64,000 nucleotides of DNA from Allantophomopsis cytisporea (Eukaryota > Ascomycota > Leotiomycetes > Phacidiales > Phacidiaceae), in NCBI GenBank assembly GCA_024752435.1, contig CP103029.1, positions 372,001 to 436,000 of the forward strand. Reading direction: 5' to 3'. Of this stretch, positions 12,748 through 24,297 are shown in pieces. Position numbers and translations under genes: made by a program. Positions within the stretch are counted from its first letter, which is position 1; the number at the start of each line of letters is the position of its first letter. The notes under the pieces were generated by a model. That model did no database searches and was not told the origin of the DNA. It saw only the letters and a program-made list of their open reading frames with translations.

Positions 12748-14194
12748 ATGACGCAATCGTCACCCTTCTCCAACCCACTCGAGAGACCAATGTGGTCTTT
12801 GTTCATCATCTTCTCATCGTGGAAGATCTTGTTACTACTGATCACGGGTCTCACTCCCGGACCCGGTTACGACACCTCGACTTCGCTCGCACAGCCTGTG
12901 CACGCGTCAAACGTCCTAGAAAATGCCATTGCCCATTTCTGCAACAAGCTAACCAGGTGGGACGCCATCTACTTCACCAAGACGGCGCAACGCGGCTATC
13001 TTTATGAGCAAGAATGGGCATTTGGATGGGGATTCTCACGTGCTATCGCACTGTGTGTCGACGGTGAGACTGCTCGCCCTATCGAATGAGCCGCATACTG
13101 AGCTCGTAGGTCTGAATCGCCTCGGCTTACCTCGACCTGACTTCATCGAAAGTCTCGTGGGTATCCTGATAGCTCATACGGCCCACCTGGTCTCCGTCCT
13201 TCTGCTGCACAGCTTGACGCTGAAAGTCTTCATCGGAGACAACCGATACAGAATCGCCTTTCTGTCTGCATGTCTGCATATCTTCTCGCCGGCTGGCCTG
13301 TTCCTATCTGCACCCTATGCCGAAAGTCCTTTTGCTATGTTGAGCTTTCTTGGGTACTATTTGTTTGCTCAGAGTTCTACATCTATCAGCAGTAAATCTG
13401 ACCTTGGGCTTGTTGGTGCTGGTGTAGTGTTTGGTATCAGTGCTACATTCCGAAGCAATGGTCTTGTGAACGGCTTCCTTTTCGTTCAAGCAGCCGTGAG
13501 AGCTCTCCTTTCACTAACAGACAGCTTTTCCTTCACCAATGTACGAAGACTAGTAGCTATTGGAATTGGTGGATGCACTGTCGGTGCTGGCTTTTTACTA
13601 CCACAGGTGATTGCCTATAATCAACTTTGTGCAGAATCCTCAAGGCCGTGGTGTCAGCGATCGATACCAAGTGTTTATACCTTTGTCCAAGATTACTACT
13701 GGTACGTTAAGATAGAATCTGTCGCTCTCTACGGCTACTAATTATCTAGGAACGTGGGTTTCCTTCGATACTGGACCATTTCGAATCTGCCATTGTTTCT
13801 ACTTGCTGTCCCAATGCTCAGTATCCTGACTGTGTCCGGTCAATGGGCTTTGAAAATAAAGAAGGCAAAGTTCGATGATAAAGCAACCGTCGAAAACCTC
13901 AAAATAACTCCGGTCTCAGACACCGAGGTTCTGTCAACAGATCTTATCAAATCAATGGCGGTTATCCAGCTTTTCTTAGCAGTGGCAGCTTTCACCACTT
14001 ATCATGTTCAGATCATTACTCGTCTCTCGTCTGCCTATCCTGTATGGTATTGGTTCATAGCCAGCTCCTTGAGCAAAGAGGCCAATGTGCGGGGTATATT
14101 GACCAAGAAACATGCCGGGTGGGTTGTCAGATGGATGTTTATGTATGCCGTGTTACAAGGTGGCCTCTTCGCCTCCTTCCTACCGCCCGCCTAA
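12748..14194 (+). CDS. GPI18: GPI mannosyltransferase 2 (Gpi18/PIG-V)
   Basis: This ER multi-pass enzyme adds the second, alpha-1,6-linked mannose to the GPI anchor precursor from dolichol-phosphate mannose. Three exons are inferred: 12748-13063, 13110-13701 and 13750-14194, giving 450 residues, normal for the family. Intron 1 (GTGAGA...GTAG, 46 nt) joins the N-terminal block to CVDGLNRLGLPRPDF; without it there is an apparent frameshift. Intron 2 (GTACGT...TCTAG, 48 nt) joins QDYYW to NVGFLRYW, a conserved PIG-V motif. The luminal signature RWDAIYFTKTAQRGYLYEQ, followed by EWAFGWGFSR, near residues 72-100 is diagnostic, and SPAGLFLSAPYAESPF lies further on. Many hydrophobic segments are present. 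The start ATG at 12748 is followed by a hydrophobic segment (MWSLFIIFSSWKILLLLI), as expected. The gene has its own promoter, rich in TACCTTACC motifs. Confidence 0.93.
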
Positions 14195-15140
14195 TTTCTC
14201 CCTCATTTTAACGGCAATACGAAATGAATCGGTAGACCATCCTATTATGCTTGACCATACACGTGCATCTGTAACCACTCTGGATTTAGACAAGATATTA
14301 TTGGTGGGATCCTCTGTGAGATTTCGTGTAAATCCCCGTCTTTTCATATGATACGTTATGTGTTCCGAGCGTTCTCACTCAAAATTTAACTTTCGCATGA
14401 TCGGTCGATGCCTTGGCCTGCCTAGAGCTGACTTCGTACATATGTGTGAGGGCGAGGAGCAAGGCAGATTGTGTGTGTGTGTGTCTCATCACGATTTGTC
14501 CAGTCTGTCAAGTCGTGTCGTGCCCGTTCTCAGAAAGAATTAAGTGACACCTGAAAACAGGTGAAAATATGTGACAATGGCTACTTCAGCCCTATGGAGT
14601 CTATGGAGTCTATGGAGTGTGTATTGGCCGCTGCATTCTTTGAGATCGGTATTTATCCTTCGGTAGTGTTTGAAAGCACGAAGTAAGGTCAATGACCCAA
14701 GATCAAATTCCTACCTTACCTACACATAGTTAGGCTATCCGTTATTGCGGGACCCGAGCATTAGGAGCTTTGGCGCAGCAGCTCGTGCACGCGAAAGTTA
14801 AGGTCGAGTATTGAACGTCGTCAATTAACTAATGTAAACATTTCCCTAAAACTGTCCCTCGGCCATTGATCTGTCTGCATTGGACGAGAAAGATATATCC
14901 GCATAAACAAGCATACCGCCTGCTACTCTTCACTGTACCACATCAATGCCGGGTAGTCTCACAATACGTAGTTATCTGTGGAGCGACTTCACTTTTTCCC
15001 CTACAGCGACCACTCCTAGCGCTCACCACAACTCATCGCGAGTCCTTTTTACTACCTCGTCCAAACGCAAAGTTACCTCAACCACACACAGATGTTTCCA
15101 ATCTGCTTAACGCTACCGAGCTCCAGATTTATCAGTCAAG
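14195..15140. other. Intergenic between GPI18 and the YTH gene
   Basis: No coding sequence is supportable. It contains a (GT)n stretch near 14470, a three-copy nine-base repeat at 14592-14618 and one TACCTTACC at 14712-14720. It carries the GPI18 3' UTR and the promoter and 5' UTR of the YTH gene. Confidence 0.6.
14592..14618 (+). repeat. CTATGGAGT x3 tandem repeat
   Basis: Three perfect head-to-tail copies of the nine-base unit CTATGGAGT in intergenic DNA. Confidence 0.85.
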
Positions 15141-18100
15141 ATGCATCGCGACACTGACAGCAATTATCAAGATCAAGGCGAGCACATGGGTTATAGACCC
15201 TTCCCATATACAACTGGGGTACCATTCTTCCCGTCTGCTGCAGATTATGTAGGCTTCGGACCGGATGATGATCTTCGCAACTCCGAGAACCTTTACAACG
15301 TTGATGAGATATTTCAAAACAATGAAGCTTTCCTCCAAAATCAAGTAAACGGAAATCTGGTCAGTACCCTATTCTTGCCTTTTCTCACAATACTTTGATG
15401 TTACACCGCAAACCAAAGCAGCAAACAACCTTCCAGCTGAGCTCAGTTTCTACTTATTCCGCTCGCCTTCTCGCTTCTATGTTCCTGCTGACATGTGCGT
15501 CGCAATCACAGCAGCAGCAGTCTCCGTCGTTGATGACTGCTCAGATAACTCCCCGACCGGCGCAGAAGCTCGACGCTCGAGCAGCAGAACTGAAGGCGCA
15601 ACTGTTAAAGAAAAGAGAAGAACGTACAGGCTCAGCTCCACCTACACCAGGATTGGGAGATCAGTCCACACCCTCCGGTACACATTCTGCTCGCGAAACA
15701 CAAGGATCATTACATGCTATATCACACGGCCATTCGATGTTGAACGGCTCTCAATCACATACAGGTATGATGGACATTGAGGAGCTTCTATCGGAAGGAA
15801 AGGCGATTGCCGACGCAAAGATAGTCATCAAGAGAGAACATACGAACGGTGAAGATATATCCAACGAGATGGGCATACACAATGAGCAGCCTAAGTCTGC
15901 GCAAATGCAGGATGCATACAGACAGGAGATTTTAACACCTCAGAAGACACGAGCCTTTGATATGAGTCCAAATCTTGGAAAGATAAATAAGCTGAGACTA
16001 CAGGGCGACGAATTCAATTCAGAAGTTTCTGAAGGAGAGATACGTGAAGAGTCAAAGACAAGAAGACCACTTCCACCAACCGGGCCAAAAGAGCCAGAAC
16101 TTACTGTGGTCAAGCGTAAAATTGCTGACACACAACGCAAAATTCATGATAAGCAACCTCATACACCACACGATGGCCATGAAGATTCAGTTCCAAGAAT
16201 CGATAGGGATACTGTTACGAATTACCGGGATAGCTCTCGTGAGCAGAAACTGGAACAGAGATATTATGGTGCTTCTAAACCATGGAAAAGCAAAGAAAAA
16301 CCTAATGCTGAGCATGAACATCACCAGAAGTATAGCGATACCCATGCTAATGGAAGTAAGCATGGCAGTAATGGAGCCAGGAACGGTGTTGTCAAAACAG
16401 TGGTCAAGCCACCAACGTTGGAAGATATACTTGCTATTGATGAGGACCTCCGTGAGTGGTTGGAAATGACCAATTGGAACGATGTAGAATACCGCAAGAA
16501 GAGACTGAACAATCGTCGTGCCCTTGCGAGGATCGAAGCTGAGAGAGCCAAAATTCTTGAAGAAATGGCGGCTGAAGAACCGCGGAGTATTGTTCATACT
16601 ACCTCTATTAATACCACGGCTAAGCCGGTAGATACACCGACAAAGTCAGGCATGCAGCCTCCTGTTGCTGTAAATACTTCGAGCTCTAAAACTCCAGAGA
16701 GTATACGAGCAAATCATCTGGATCGCCAGGATTCGGATAACCATACGTTAAAACGTCGCAACAGCGATACTACCAGTGCTTATGATGAGCGCGAAGAAAA
16801 AGTCCGATATGACCCACGCGGTCACAAGATCAGGATCAAAACCGAGGATGACCATACAGCTTCTACATCCACTCTACGGAACCACTCACCAGATTCAAGA
16901 TACAGTCGTTATGCAGACCGTGGCCGTGAAAGAGATCACAACAGAGATTCTGATCGTGAGCGCGAGATATCTCCAGGTCGCCATGCATATGAAAATCGAT
17001 CCGCTCCGAGATCAGACTTCCCACCCATTGAGCCAAACTCTGAGCGTGGAGATTGGCATGGTTCTGCCGGTCGTGGTAATTATAAAGGTAATCGTTATGA
17101 TCCTAACTTTCATGATAGGGGACGTGGTCGCGGTCGTGGCCGTGGTGGTAAGGCTGCACGAGGCGGCAGAGATGATGACGACTATTCAAGATCTCCTGAA
17201 ACTTATCGCGAGTCTCAATATTCTAATTCCAGATCAGGATATAAATGGGATAAGGGTGGCAAAGGCGGTAAGTCTTGGCCTAGTTTTGCTTTGGGACCTT
17301 CCTCTTTTACATATTGAAGATTATACTCTTGGTAGACTTTAATTGTTCCCGTATCTACTTTTGGCAATGCCATTTCCATATCTTCTTGATAGATCTATGG
17401 TCAATTCCCAAATCCTCTTCAAGCCTCCTTGTGCTCCCACATCGCTAATATATGCTACCTGATAGACACTCGTTATTTTATGGTGAAGGTATGCAATTGA
17501 TGTCCATAACTATTGGAAATGTTCCTTAAACACTATTCATTCACTAAACTTATATAGAGCTTTAATGAAAACATGGTTCTTGAATGTCAGCGAGATGTAG
17601 GCAGCTCCATTGTCTCCCATACAAGCTCCGCATACTGACTTCTACAGGGCATCTGGACTACACAACTACATAATGGAATGATGTTAACAGAAGCCTTCCG
17701 AGAATGCAAAAATGTAATTCTTTGTTTCAGCATTAACAAATCCAAGGCATTTCAAGGCTACGTAAGGTCCCCTCCAATCTACTTCATCCCAAGTCCATTA
17801 TACTTTTGAAAACGCCTCGCCCACCCCTTCACCAACTGTTCCCATTTATCCCCAGTCTATTTTACATTAGCTAAACCCCCACAGGCCCGCATGGAAGGGA
17901 TTCCTGGCTCGGTGGATCCGCCGCCGTGGCAGAAACAAATTCACTGGGAGACGGCAGGGGCTTTCCCGGTACGCTGGCTGAACACAGGCCGCACCGGCTT
18001 CTATATTGTCGGAAATGTCATGAACATCTACAACCGACATGAAGTGACGAATGAGGTCCTTTCCGTAATCGTTGGCCGCGACGGCCAGGAGATCGAGGGC

Positions 18101-18283
18101 AATGCGGGTGCACAGCTCGTCGATCTCATGGATGAGGAGGAAGAGCATGCTCGCCGCGGCGAGCCGGGCCTTGGACGCGATGCAGCACCGCCCACCAAGA
18201 GGTATCGTGACCCCAATGAAGAGGTTGGTGTCATCAGAAGCTTTAAGAGTGGAAATTGGGCAAGGGGTGGCTTCGGGGTTTAG
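15141..18283 (+). CDS. YTH-domain (m6A-reader type) RNA-binding protein, six exons
   Basis: A probable reader of N6-methyladenosine RNA, closer to YTHDC1 and fungal Mmi1-like proteins than to cytoplasmic YTHDF. Inferred exons: 15141-15359, about 15512-17267, 17466-17488 (23 nt), 17558-17596 (39 nt), 17648-17761 and 17885-18283; total about 849 aa. The long second exon encodes a disordered, charged, RS/RGG-rich region (RGRGRGRGRGG near the end) with a short conserved block, EDLREWLEMTNWNDVEYRKKR. Joining the exons produces a clear YTH domain: DTRYFMVK, SFNENMVLECQRD, GIWTTQLHNGMMLTEAF, NVILCFSINKSKAFQGY, ARMEGIPG, FPVRWLNTG, IVGRDGQEIE. Two aromatic-cage tryptophans expected for m6A binding are present (in GIWTT and VRWLN). 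The first intron has several in-phase acceptors (15418, 15421, 15436, 15511); 15511 is preferred because CTGAC precedes CAATCACAG. The first exon is less certain than the YTH part. Confidence 0.88.
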
Positions 18284-19995
18284 ATTGTTGTAATGCGAAG
18301 CCTGCAGATATAGGATTTTTGTGCTTCTTGCGGTGAATTATCTTGATAAGCTCCGCTGTGTATTTACCTTTACTGCGATCTATCCTGGCATTTATGATGC
18401 GCGGTTTATTGGGGTGCAAGGACTTTTGCATAGGTAGGCTTTTTCTGCCGCCGACGGGCTTGGATTGATACTGAACACATGCATTATGATGACTTTTAGG
18501 GATGAATGGAACAAAAGCTTTGAGTTCGTGATGAGGTGCTGTTAATTTTGTGGGCTTGCTGATTCTGCTTGAATGGATTTGTACTGAGATGGTTCGTATC
18601 TGTATACCTATATTTGAGGAATGAAGTAATTATGGAAGCCATTTTTTGGATTGCATGGTCGGAGGAGTTGAGCCCTCTGCAAATATTGATGCCATAAATC
18701 AGTCGGTCATTAAGATTGGGTATTTGATTCTCCTCAAATATTAAACGAAGGCCTCCTCTTGTATACTCCCACAGTGCGTTCAAATGCCCTGGGCTACAAC
18801 AGCTGAAATGATTCACATACTGACGGGACCCACAATCCCACCGACTTGAAAACTCTCGGTATTTTATTGCTTTTGATGAACTTTCCATGGGACATTGCAA
18901 ATCGACCAGCTGCCTACATCCAACATCCTAGATACTTCTGTTTAATCTGAGTAATCGCAACACCAAAGAGGGCAGTTGCTGTCATCGAATCAATGAGACA
19001 TGAACCCGAGCTGGGTAGCAGACTTCAACACAACCATGTAGGACTTGAGAGCAAACACACATCCTCAAGAAGATGTGGGGAGTGCGTCAGGATTTGCAGT
19101 AGGGAGCAGAATGGGATAGTCGAGAATGTCGACGCAGTGATGCATCGCGAGGTAACCCTCTAGAAGAGGGGACTGCTGATATCGTCATCATTGATAGTGA
19201 CGGAGGGATCTTTTGGGGATATGACCCATGATTTGCGAGGGATCTGTTGATAGGGCCCTAAAAGGTGTATACTGCAGAAAAAGAATCCCAGAGATCGATC
19301 TCATGTCCGTTGAGTGGTTTTGAAGAATGAAGAAGATATTGGGGATTTATTTACCCGATGACTTGCGAAAGTCGGAGCATATGCTCAAACAGGGATCGGT
19401 ACTTTCGTTGTCTTGGGTGGTGCTAATGTGCTAATGGGATTGAATGGGTGTCTTAGATGGTTCGATAGTGGGGCTTTGCGTCGTATCGAATGTTGTTGCA
19501 TTTTCGGACTTGACTTGATTGGATGTGTGCAGAAGAACTTCATGGAACGTCTATGGCGTTTTATAAAAGGTCGGTGGTGTCCGTTATGCTGGTGAGTTCG
19601 ATATGCATTGAAAAAGCTCTTCGGCAGCACATCTCGTCTTGAAGTCAATTTAGAGAGCGTCCTTCTATGCATTTCATGAGCGGTAGAATAGCTTATGCTT
19701 TATAGATATAAGATGCAAGCGTTGAAGCCGCGCATGAGGATGCATCGATCGAAATCCGGGCACTGATATGGCGAACGCTCTCAAGATGCACCGCTCCTTT
19801 GGGACAATATGTATATTCAGCCATCCAACCACAATCTAATCATCTAACAAAATCCTCCTTCCTACTCCTGAAAACTCGCTACTACTCCTGGTATAATCCA
19901 AAAACCACCCGCCAACTCTGAACAATCCGCAGAAACCCCACCTCCACTGTACCTCCCTCCTACAAAGCACCGCCTTCGCTCGCGCACTTCAACAA
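18284..19995. other. Intergenic, no gene seen
   Basis: 1.7 kb between the 3' ends of the YTH gene (+) and the carbonic anhydrase gene (-), so it mostly holds two 3' UTRs. A 134-codon minus frame at 18496-18900 has no recognisable feature and no splice-linked neighbour. Nothing else stands out. Confidence 0.55.
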
Positions 19996-20854
19996 TTATC
20001 GGACAGCCATCTTAGTTCCATCCTCCTCAAACTTCAATACACCATGATGACCGTGGACAATCTCGCCGGCAGACTCCGTCAGAGCCTCGACCTTCTCCTC
20101 ATTGCCGCAGTGGAGATCAAGGACCTTTCCGAGGGCAATATCGTAGATAGCGCCGTGAACCTTCAAGCCTCTCTGAAGAACGGCCTCCTCAACGACGTGG
20201 TTGCCCAAAATGACGTCAACACCGTGCGCAACATTCAACTCCGCGAGCTTTCTGCTACGCTTCTCGTCGTCCAAAGCCTCCAGCTCCTTAGCGTTTGCGC
20301 GCTTGAGCTGCTTGAGTGGCGAGATCCAGGTGTCGATAACGCCCCCAATGCGCGCGGTACCGAGCGCACCGGCTACGCCGCCGCACGAGGTGTGGCCGCA
20401 CAACACAATGTGCGAGACACCGAGGTTGCAGACTGCGTACTCGAGTACTGCGTTGAAGGACAGATCCGTTGGTGTGATTATGTTGGCGATGTTACGGTGC
20501 ACGAAGACATCGCCTGGTTGCAAACCCAAAATGGTTGTTTCCGGGACTCGTGAGTCAGCGCATCCAAGCCAGACTGTGGGTTGCGTTAGCTGTGTACAGA
20601 GGATGGCTTCAGGGTGCTCTTTTAAGAAGAAGAAGAAAAAACATACGGATGGATGGCGATTGTCCGGCTGCCAACTTCGAGAAGAAGGTTGGGTTCTGAT
20701 GCGCCTTGTAAGCGGCCCATGCAGCGTTGCTGCTGAGGGCATAAGCAAAGCTATCTTCTGTATCGGAGGAAGACATGTCAGTAAAGTTGGGTGGGCTTGA
20801 GGGTGATAAAGAGTTGAGTGATGGAATGGACGAACCGCTGTTGTGAGAAGTCAT
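19996..20854 (-). CDS. Beta-class carbonic anhydrase (Nce103-type)
   Basis: Converts CO2 and water to bicarbonate and a proton, supplying bicarbonate for carboxylation reactions and CO2 sensing. Two exons, 20647-20854 and 19996-20573, are joined across a 73-nt intron (GTATGT...CCCACAG), giving 261 residues. The join reads SPSILWLGCADSRVPE. The zinc ligands are Cys74, His130 and Cys133 (GCADSR and CGHTSCGG), with the Asp76-Arg78 dyad typical of the beta class; FVHRNIAN and EYAVCNLGV are also typical. The C-terminus has VHGAIYDIALGKV. The first 26 residues are Ser/Pro-rich before a second in-frame ATG (MSSSDTED), so translation could start at either. No convincing mitochondrial presequence is seen. 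Filamentous ascomycetes often have more than one beta enzyme, so no symbol is given. Confidence 0.94.
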
Positions 20855-22890
20855 TGTTGCTGCTGTTTATATAATTGAGGTGTGTGACGGAGAGAGTATG
20901 ATTTTTTGTTGAGAAAGAAGTAGCACGCAAAGTCCGTGACGATCGATCGATAAGCAATTTCTTTTAGACTTCCGGTGATTTCTTGGCCCCTCGGAAAAAC
21001 ACTCGTACTCGAGAGCTTCTTATACTCCAAGAAGATATTATAAATAGTAGGAGGTGAATGGAGAACAGAGATGAATAGGAGTTATGTGATATAATTAGGA
21101 AGGAAGTTTGTGTCTCGAAGAATCAAGTATGCAAGTAAGTACGTAGTACTGAGTACGTAGTGCTTGATTTTGATTTTCGCAGCATCAGACAGCGAGAGTC
21201 GAGACTTGATTTGGGCCGCTGGAGGGGGATTGAGTTGCGTGTGTGGGGAATGCCGATAACGATAAAATCACGAACGCAACCCCCGAAGATCGCCTTCCGA
21301 TTTCCGGTTCCAGTCCAGTCCAGTCGCCCCGTCGCACAAATCGCAGCGTAGAAGCGTCAAGAAGCACTGAGGCCCAGAGGAATCTCAGAATACCCACGGC
21401 AGTGACGGCTTTCTGTGGAGAATGACGGCAGGAACAAGAGAACACAGACTCAATAAAAGCGAGATTCGATTGTCCTGGATGCCCATTTATATAAATTCAT
21501 AGTACGGAATATGGAGTCAAGATATATATAAATCCGCAGTTTGAGAGGAGCCATGAGTGAACGAACGGCAAAATATACCCGTCTTTATCCCCATTGGTCT
21601 GTGGGCAATACGCATCTATGGTGATGTGAAGTGCTGTTTCGAAAAGAACACTTCAGCTGTGGCAGAAAAGGGGCTGCTTGACTTGCTATTTGCCTTGCTC
21701 GGTGTTATCCAAGTTGAAGAATAGTAAGTAGTAATAACAAGCAAGAGATACTCCACGCGCCGCATCAAGTACGTATTCGTACACCCGCTCCACCCCCCTC
21801 TACCATGATCATGCCCTGTCTATGGTGCCTCAACAAGACAGGGACGGGAATTCAACATGAACAGAAGCAAGTGCGCGCCAATGAATTGCAGACCGCCTTC
21901 ACAAGAGAGAGCTGATATGGCTGAAAGAGTAATATTTGGAGTATCATGATCACAACCATGACCACAGCCATCAAAGCATCAAACATCAAACAAATTGTCA
22001 CTGGCACGTTGGACATGTTGTACTTGCACATACATAGAATACCTACATAAACGTCTTTCCCCCTTAGCATAGTGCGGACAAAGTACATACTACGTACAAT
22101 CACTTGCTTATTCCATCCACATCAAAAGCACCACGCTCGAATTCCAGAATAATCAATCGGGTCCCGCTGTAGTTGGATAAAGCTTCTACTCCTTGAGGAA
22201 GATCATGCGATGGTGCAGTAGTCCTGTTTGATAAGTACGAATATCCCGGGAATTCTCCCCGTCAGAATGCTACCCGTCCTATCCCGCCTGTCAAATTCCT
22301 TCCATTGTCCTTCGAAAGGGTAAGCTCTCTTTCGATTCGAGCATTGAGCCCCTCCGAAAAGCTCGATTCGAGTTGCACGCCCGTTACCGAGCTCCAACGT
22401 GAACTATGTATGACTTTGGCCTTGCGAGCCTTGCCAAGCTTTCATGCATCTGAGCGCGAACCCGGAGCACAGATGAAATTAACCTCGGAAAACAGAACCT
22501 GCACCGAGGGAGAAGAAAAGCTCAGACACCTTTTTGGTTAACGGGTGGAAGGCATTGACATTTGCAGCTTCTTGGACAAGACGGGATGACGGCAAATGCG
22601 AGGCATTTTACGAGACATAATCTACAATGCGCATTGAGCGGCTGTCGGAATATTGATTACCTTTTACCTGTTTATCGAACACTCTGTCTCACTTTGCTTA
22701 TGGGGCACGGGAAAAAGTCTGTCAAGTCTGCGAGGACGAAAAAGGACGTTTGATGAGGTATCATTCAGCTAGAATTCATTGTTCCAGTACCAAGCTGCCT
22801 AGCTAGAGGGGTCTCCATGCCATGCCAGGCAATGCATCATCAAAGAACGCCATAAAACAAATAAACACGAAAGTCATCCATTCAAGTAAT
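20855..22890. other. Intergenic, no gene seen
   Basis: About 2 kb upstream of the carbonic anhydrase gene and downstream of eL8. Open frames are short and overlapping. It contains a TACGTA-rich stretch (21128-21165, for example AAGTAAGTACGTAGTACTGA) that resembles other GTA/TAC-rich intergenic patches in the window. I see no RNA gene. Confidence 0.55.
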
Positions 22891-24035
22891 TTAGATCTTG
22901 ATGGCGCTCTCAAGTGCCTTGCGCTTCTTCTCCTGGCGGGCGTTGGCCTTGGCACCCATGATACCACCTCCCCAGTGGCGCTTGCTCTCCTCGTACTTCT
23001 CGGAGTAACCCTCCTTGATGGCCTGGAGGAGCTTGGAGAACTCAGACTTATCCTCAGAGCGGACCTCGGTGATAGCGAGGACGGCGGCGGTCTATCATAT
23101 GTCAGTATAAAAATCCATCACAATATTGTTTTGCTGTATTTGCTCACCTTCTTGTGGACGACCGTGCCGAGTCTGGCCTTGCCCTTCACAATGGCGTATG
23201 GGACACCCATCTTGCGGCAAAGGGCTGGGAGGAAGATGACAAGCTCGATTGGGTCGACATCGTTTGGAATAAGGACGAGGGAAGCCTTCTTGTTCTCGAT
23301 AAGACCGACAACGTGGTTAAGACCGTACTTGACAGCGTATGGCTTCTTGCTGACATCCTCCTTCTTCTTACCCTCCTGGATGGCGGTAGCCTCCTTGACG
23401 AGACGCTCCTTCTTCTCGGTCTTGGACTCTGGGCGGTACTTGTTGAGGAGCTTGAAGGCCTGGGCGGCAGTGTTGCGGTCAAGGACGTTCTGGAACTGAG
23501 CAATAGCAGGTGGGACCTTGAGGCGGAGGTTCAAGATCTTCTTCTGGCGTTGAAGACGGACATACTCTGGCCATCTCACCATGCGAGAAAGGTTTCTCTT
23601 TGGCTGGATGTCCTGACCGATACCGAAGTTGCGGGTGCGCTTCTCGATGAGGGGGTTCTGGTAAACGCATTAGCTAAACACAACGTATCGATGGATGAGG
23701 ATGTGAACATACCTTGGCCTGCTTCTTGGATCCTGCACCGGCCTTACCCTGTGGGAATGGCGCTGGCGCGGCCTTCTTTCCGGACTTTGGAGGCTATCAT
23801 TGAGAAAAGAAGATCAGCGATGGTGTTCTACCAATTGCAATCTTCTCTGAACTCTAAAGAGACTACAAAAGACATTTCTGTGCAGATGTAGCTCAAGCCA
23901 AATCATCATTTGCGTCCGAAGACAAACAAATGGAAGCGCATCTCGCGCGTGCGATGTTACTCGTAGAGGTGCGAGAGCGTAGTGGCGAGTTGTTGAATCA
24001 TAGCATCGTTAAGAATCGTATCAAGGACCTACCAT
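22891..24035 (-). CDS. RPL8: 60S ribosomal protein eL8 (L8, mammalian L7a)
   Basis: A large-subunit ribosomal protein of the L7Ae family. Four coding exons: 24033-24035 (the ATG alone), 23713-23793, 23148-23657 and 22891-23091, giving 264 residues. Introns are 239, 55 and 56 nt. The ATG is followed directly by the donor GTAGGT and exon 2 begins [16 protein letters not shown], so the protein starts MPPKSGKK as in other ascomycete eL8 proteins. Diagnostic stretches are [38 protein letters not shown] and [19 protein letters not shown] (the L7Ae fold). The C-terminus reads [18 protein letters not shown]. Codon use is strongly C-ending, as expected of a highly expressed gene, and this creates long spurious frames on the opposite strand. 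It shares a short divergent promoter with NCS6. Confidence 0.97.
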
Positions 24036-24297
24036 TTTGATCGAGTTTGCTGCGTTGTCGAGTTAGCTGTCGGTCGAGATGGAGTTGTCGATGAACTTTC
24101 GCGACGAAGAAGATTTCCGTGTGGGAAAGGTAGGGCATGAAGTCTTGGCACGCTTGCGGGTCCACTAGTGTCGACTGGGAGTGTTTGACTGAGATGCAAA
24201 CACAATTATTTCGAGTCAGTCTGACCCAATGCGAGATCATCAAGAACATTTAGGGAAATAATTACAAATTCATAATTATATTTGCAAGATCTACCAA
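24036..24297. promoter_or_regulatory. Divergent promoter between eL8 and NCS6
   Basis: Only 262 bp separate the two start codons, so both 5' UTRs and core promoters lie here. A TTTAGGG (telobox-like) element is at 24249-24255, close to the NCS6 ATG. No clear TATA box is seen. Shared control of a ribosomal protein and a tRNA thiolase is an inference from spacing only. Confidence 0.7.

Noticed and set aside
13004..13089. Apparent frameshift in GPI18
   Set aside because: A 46-nt intron with donor GTGAGA (13064-13109) restores a continuous, family-like protein, so no mutation is needed.
18496..18900. 134-codon minus-strand frame
   Set aside because: No recognisable motif, no splice partner, ordinary composition for non-coding DNA.
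20044..20800. 169- and 199-codon plus-strand frames
   Set aside because: Antisense shadows of the carbonic anhydrase.
22822..23891. 225- and 245-codon plus-strand frames
   Set aside because: Antisense shadows of eL8, caused by its codon bias; they cross its introns without regard to splice sites.
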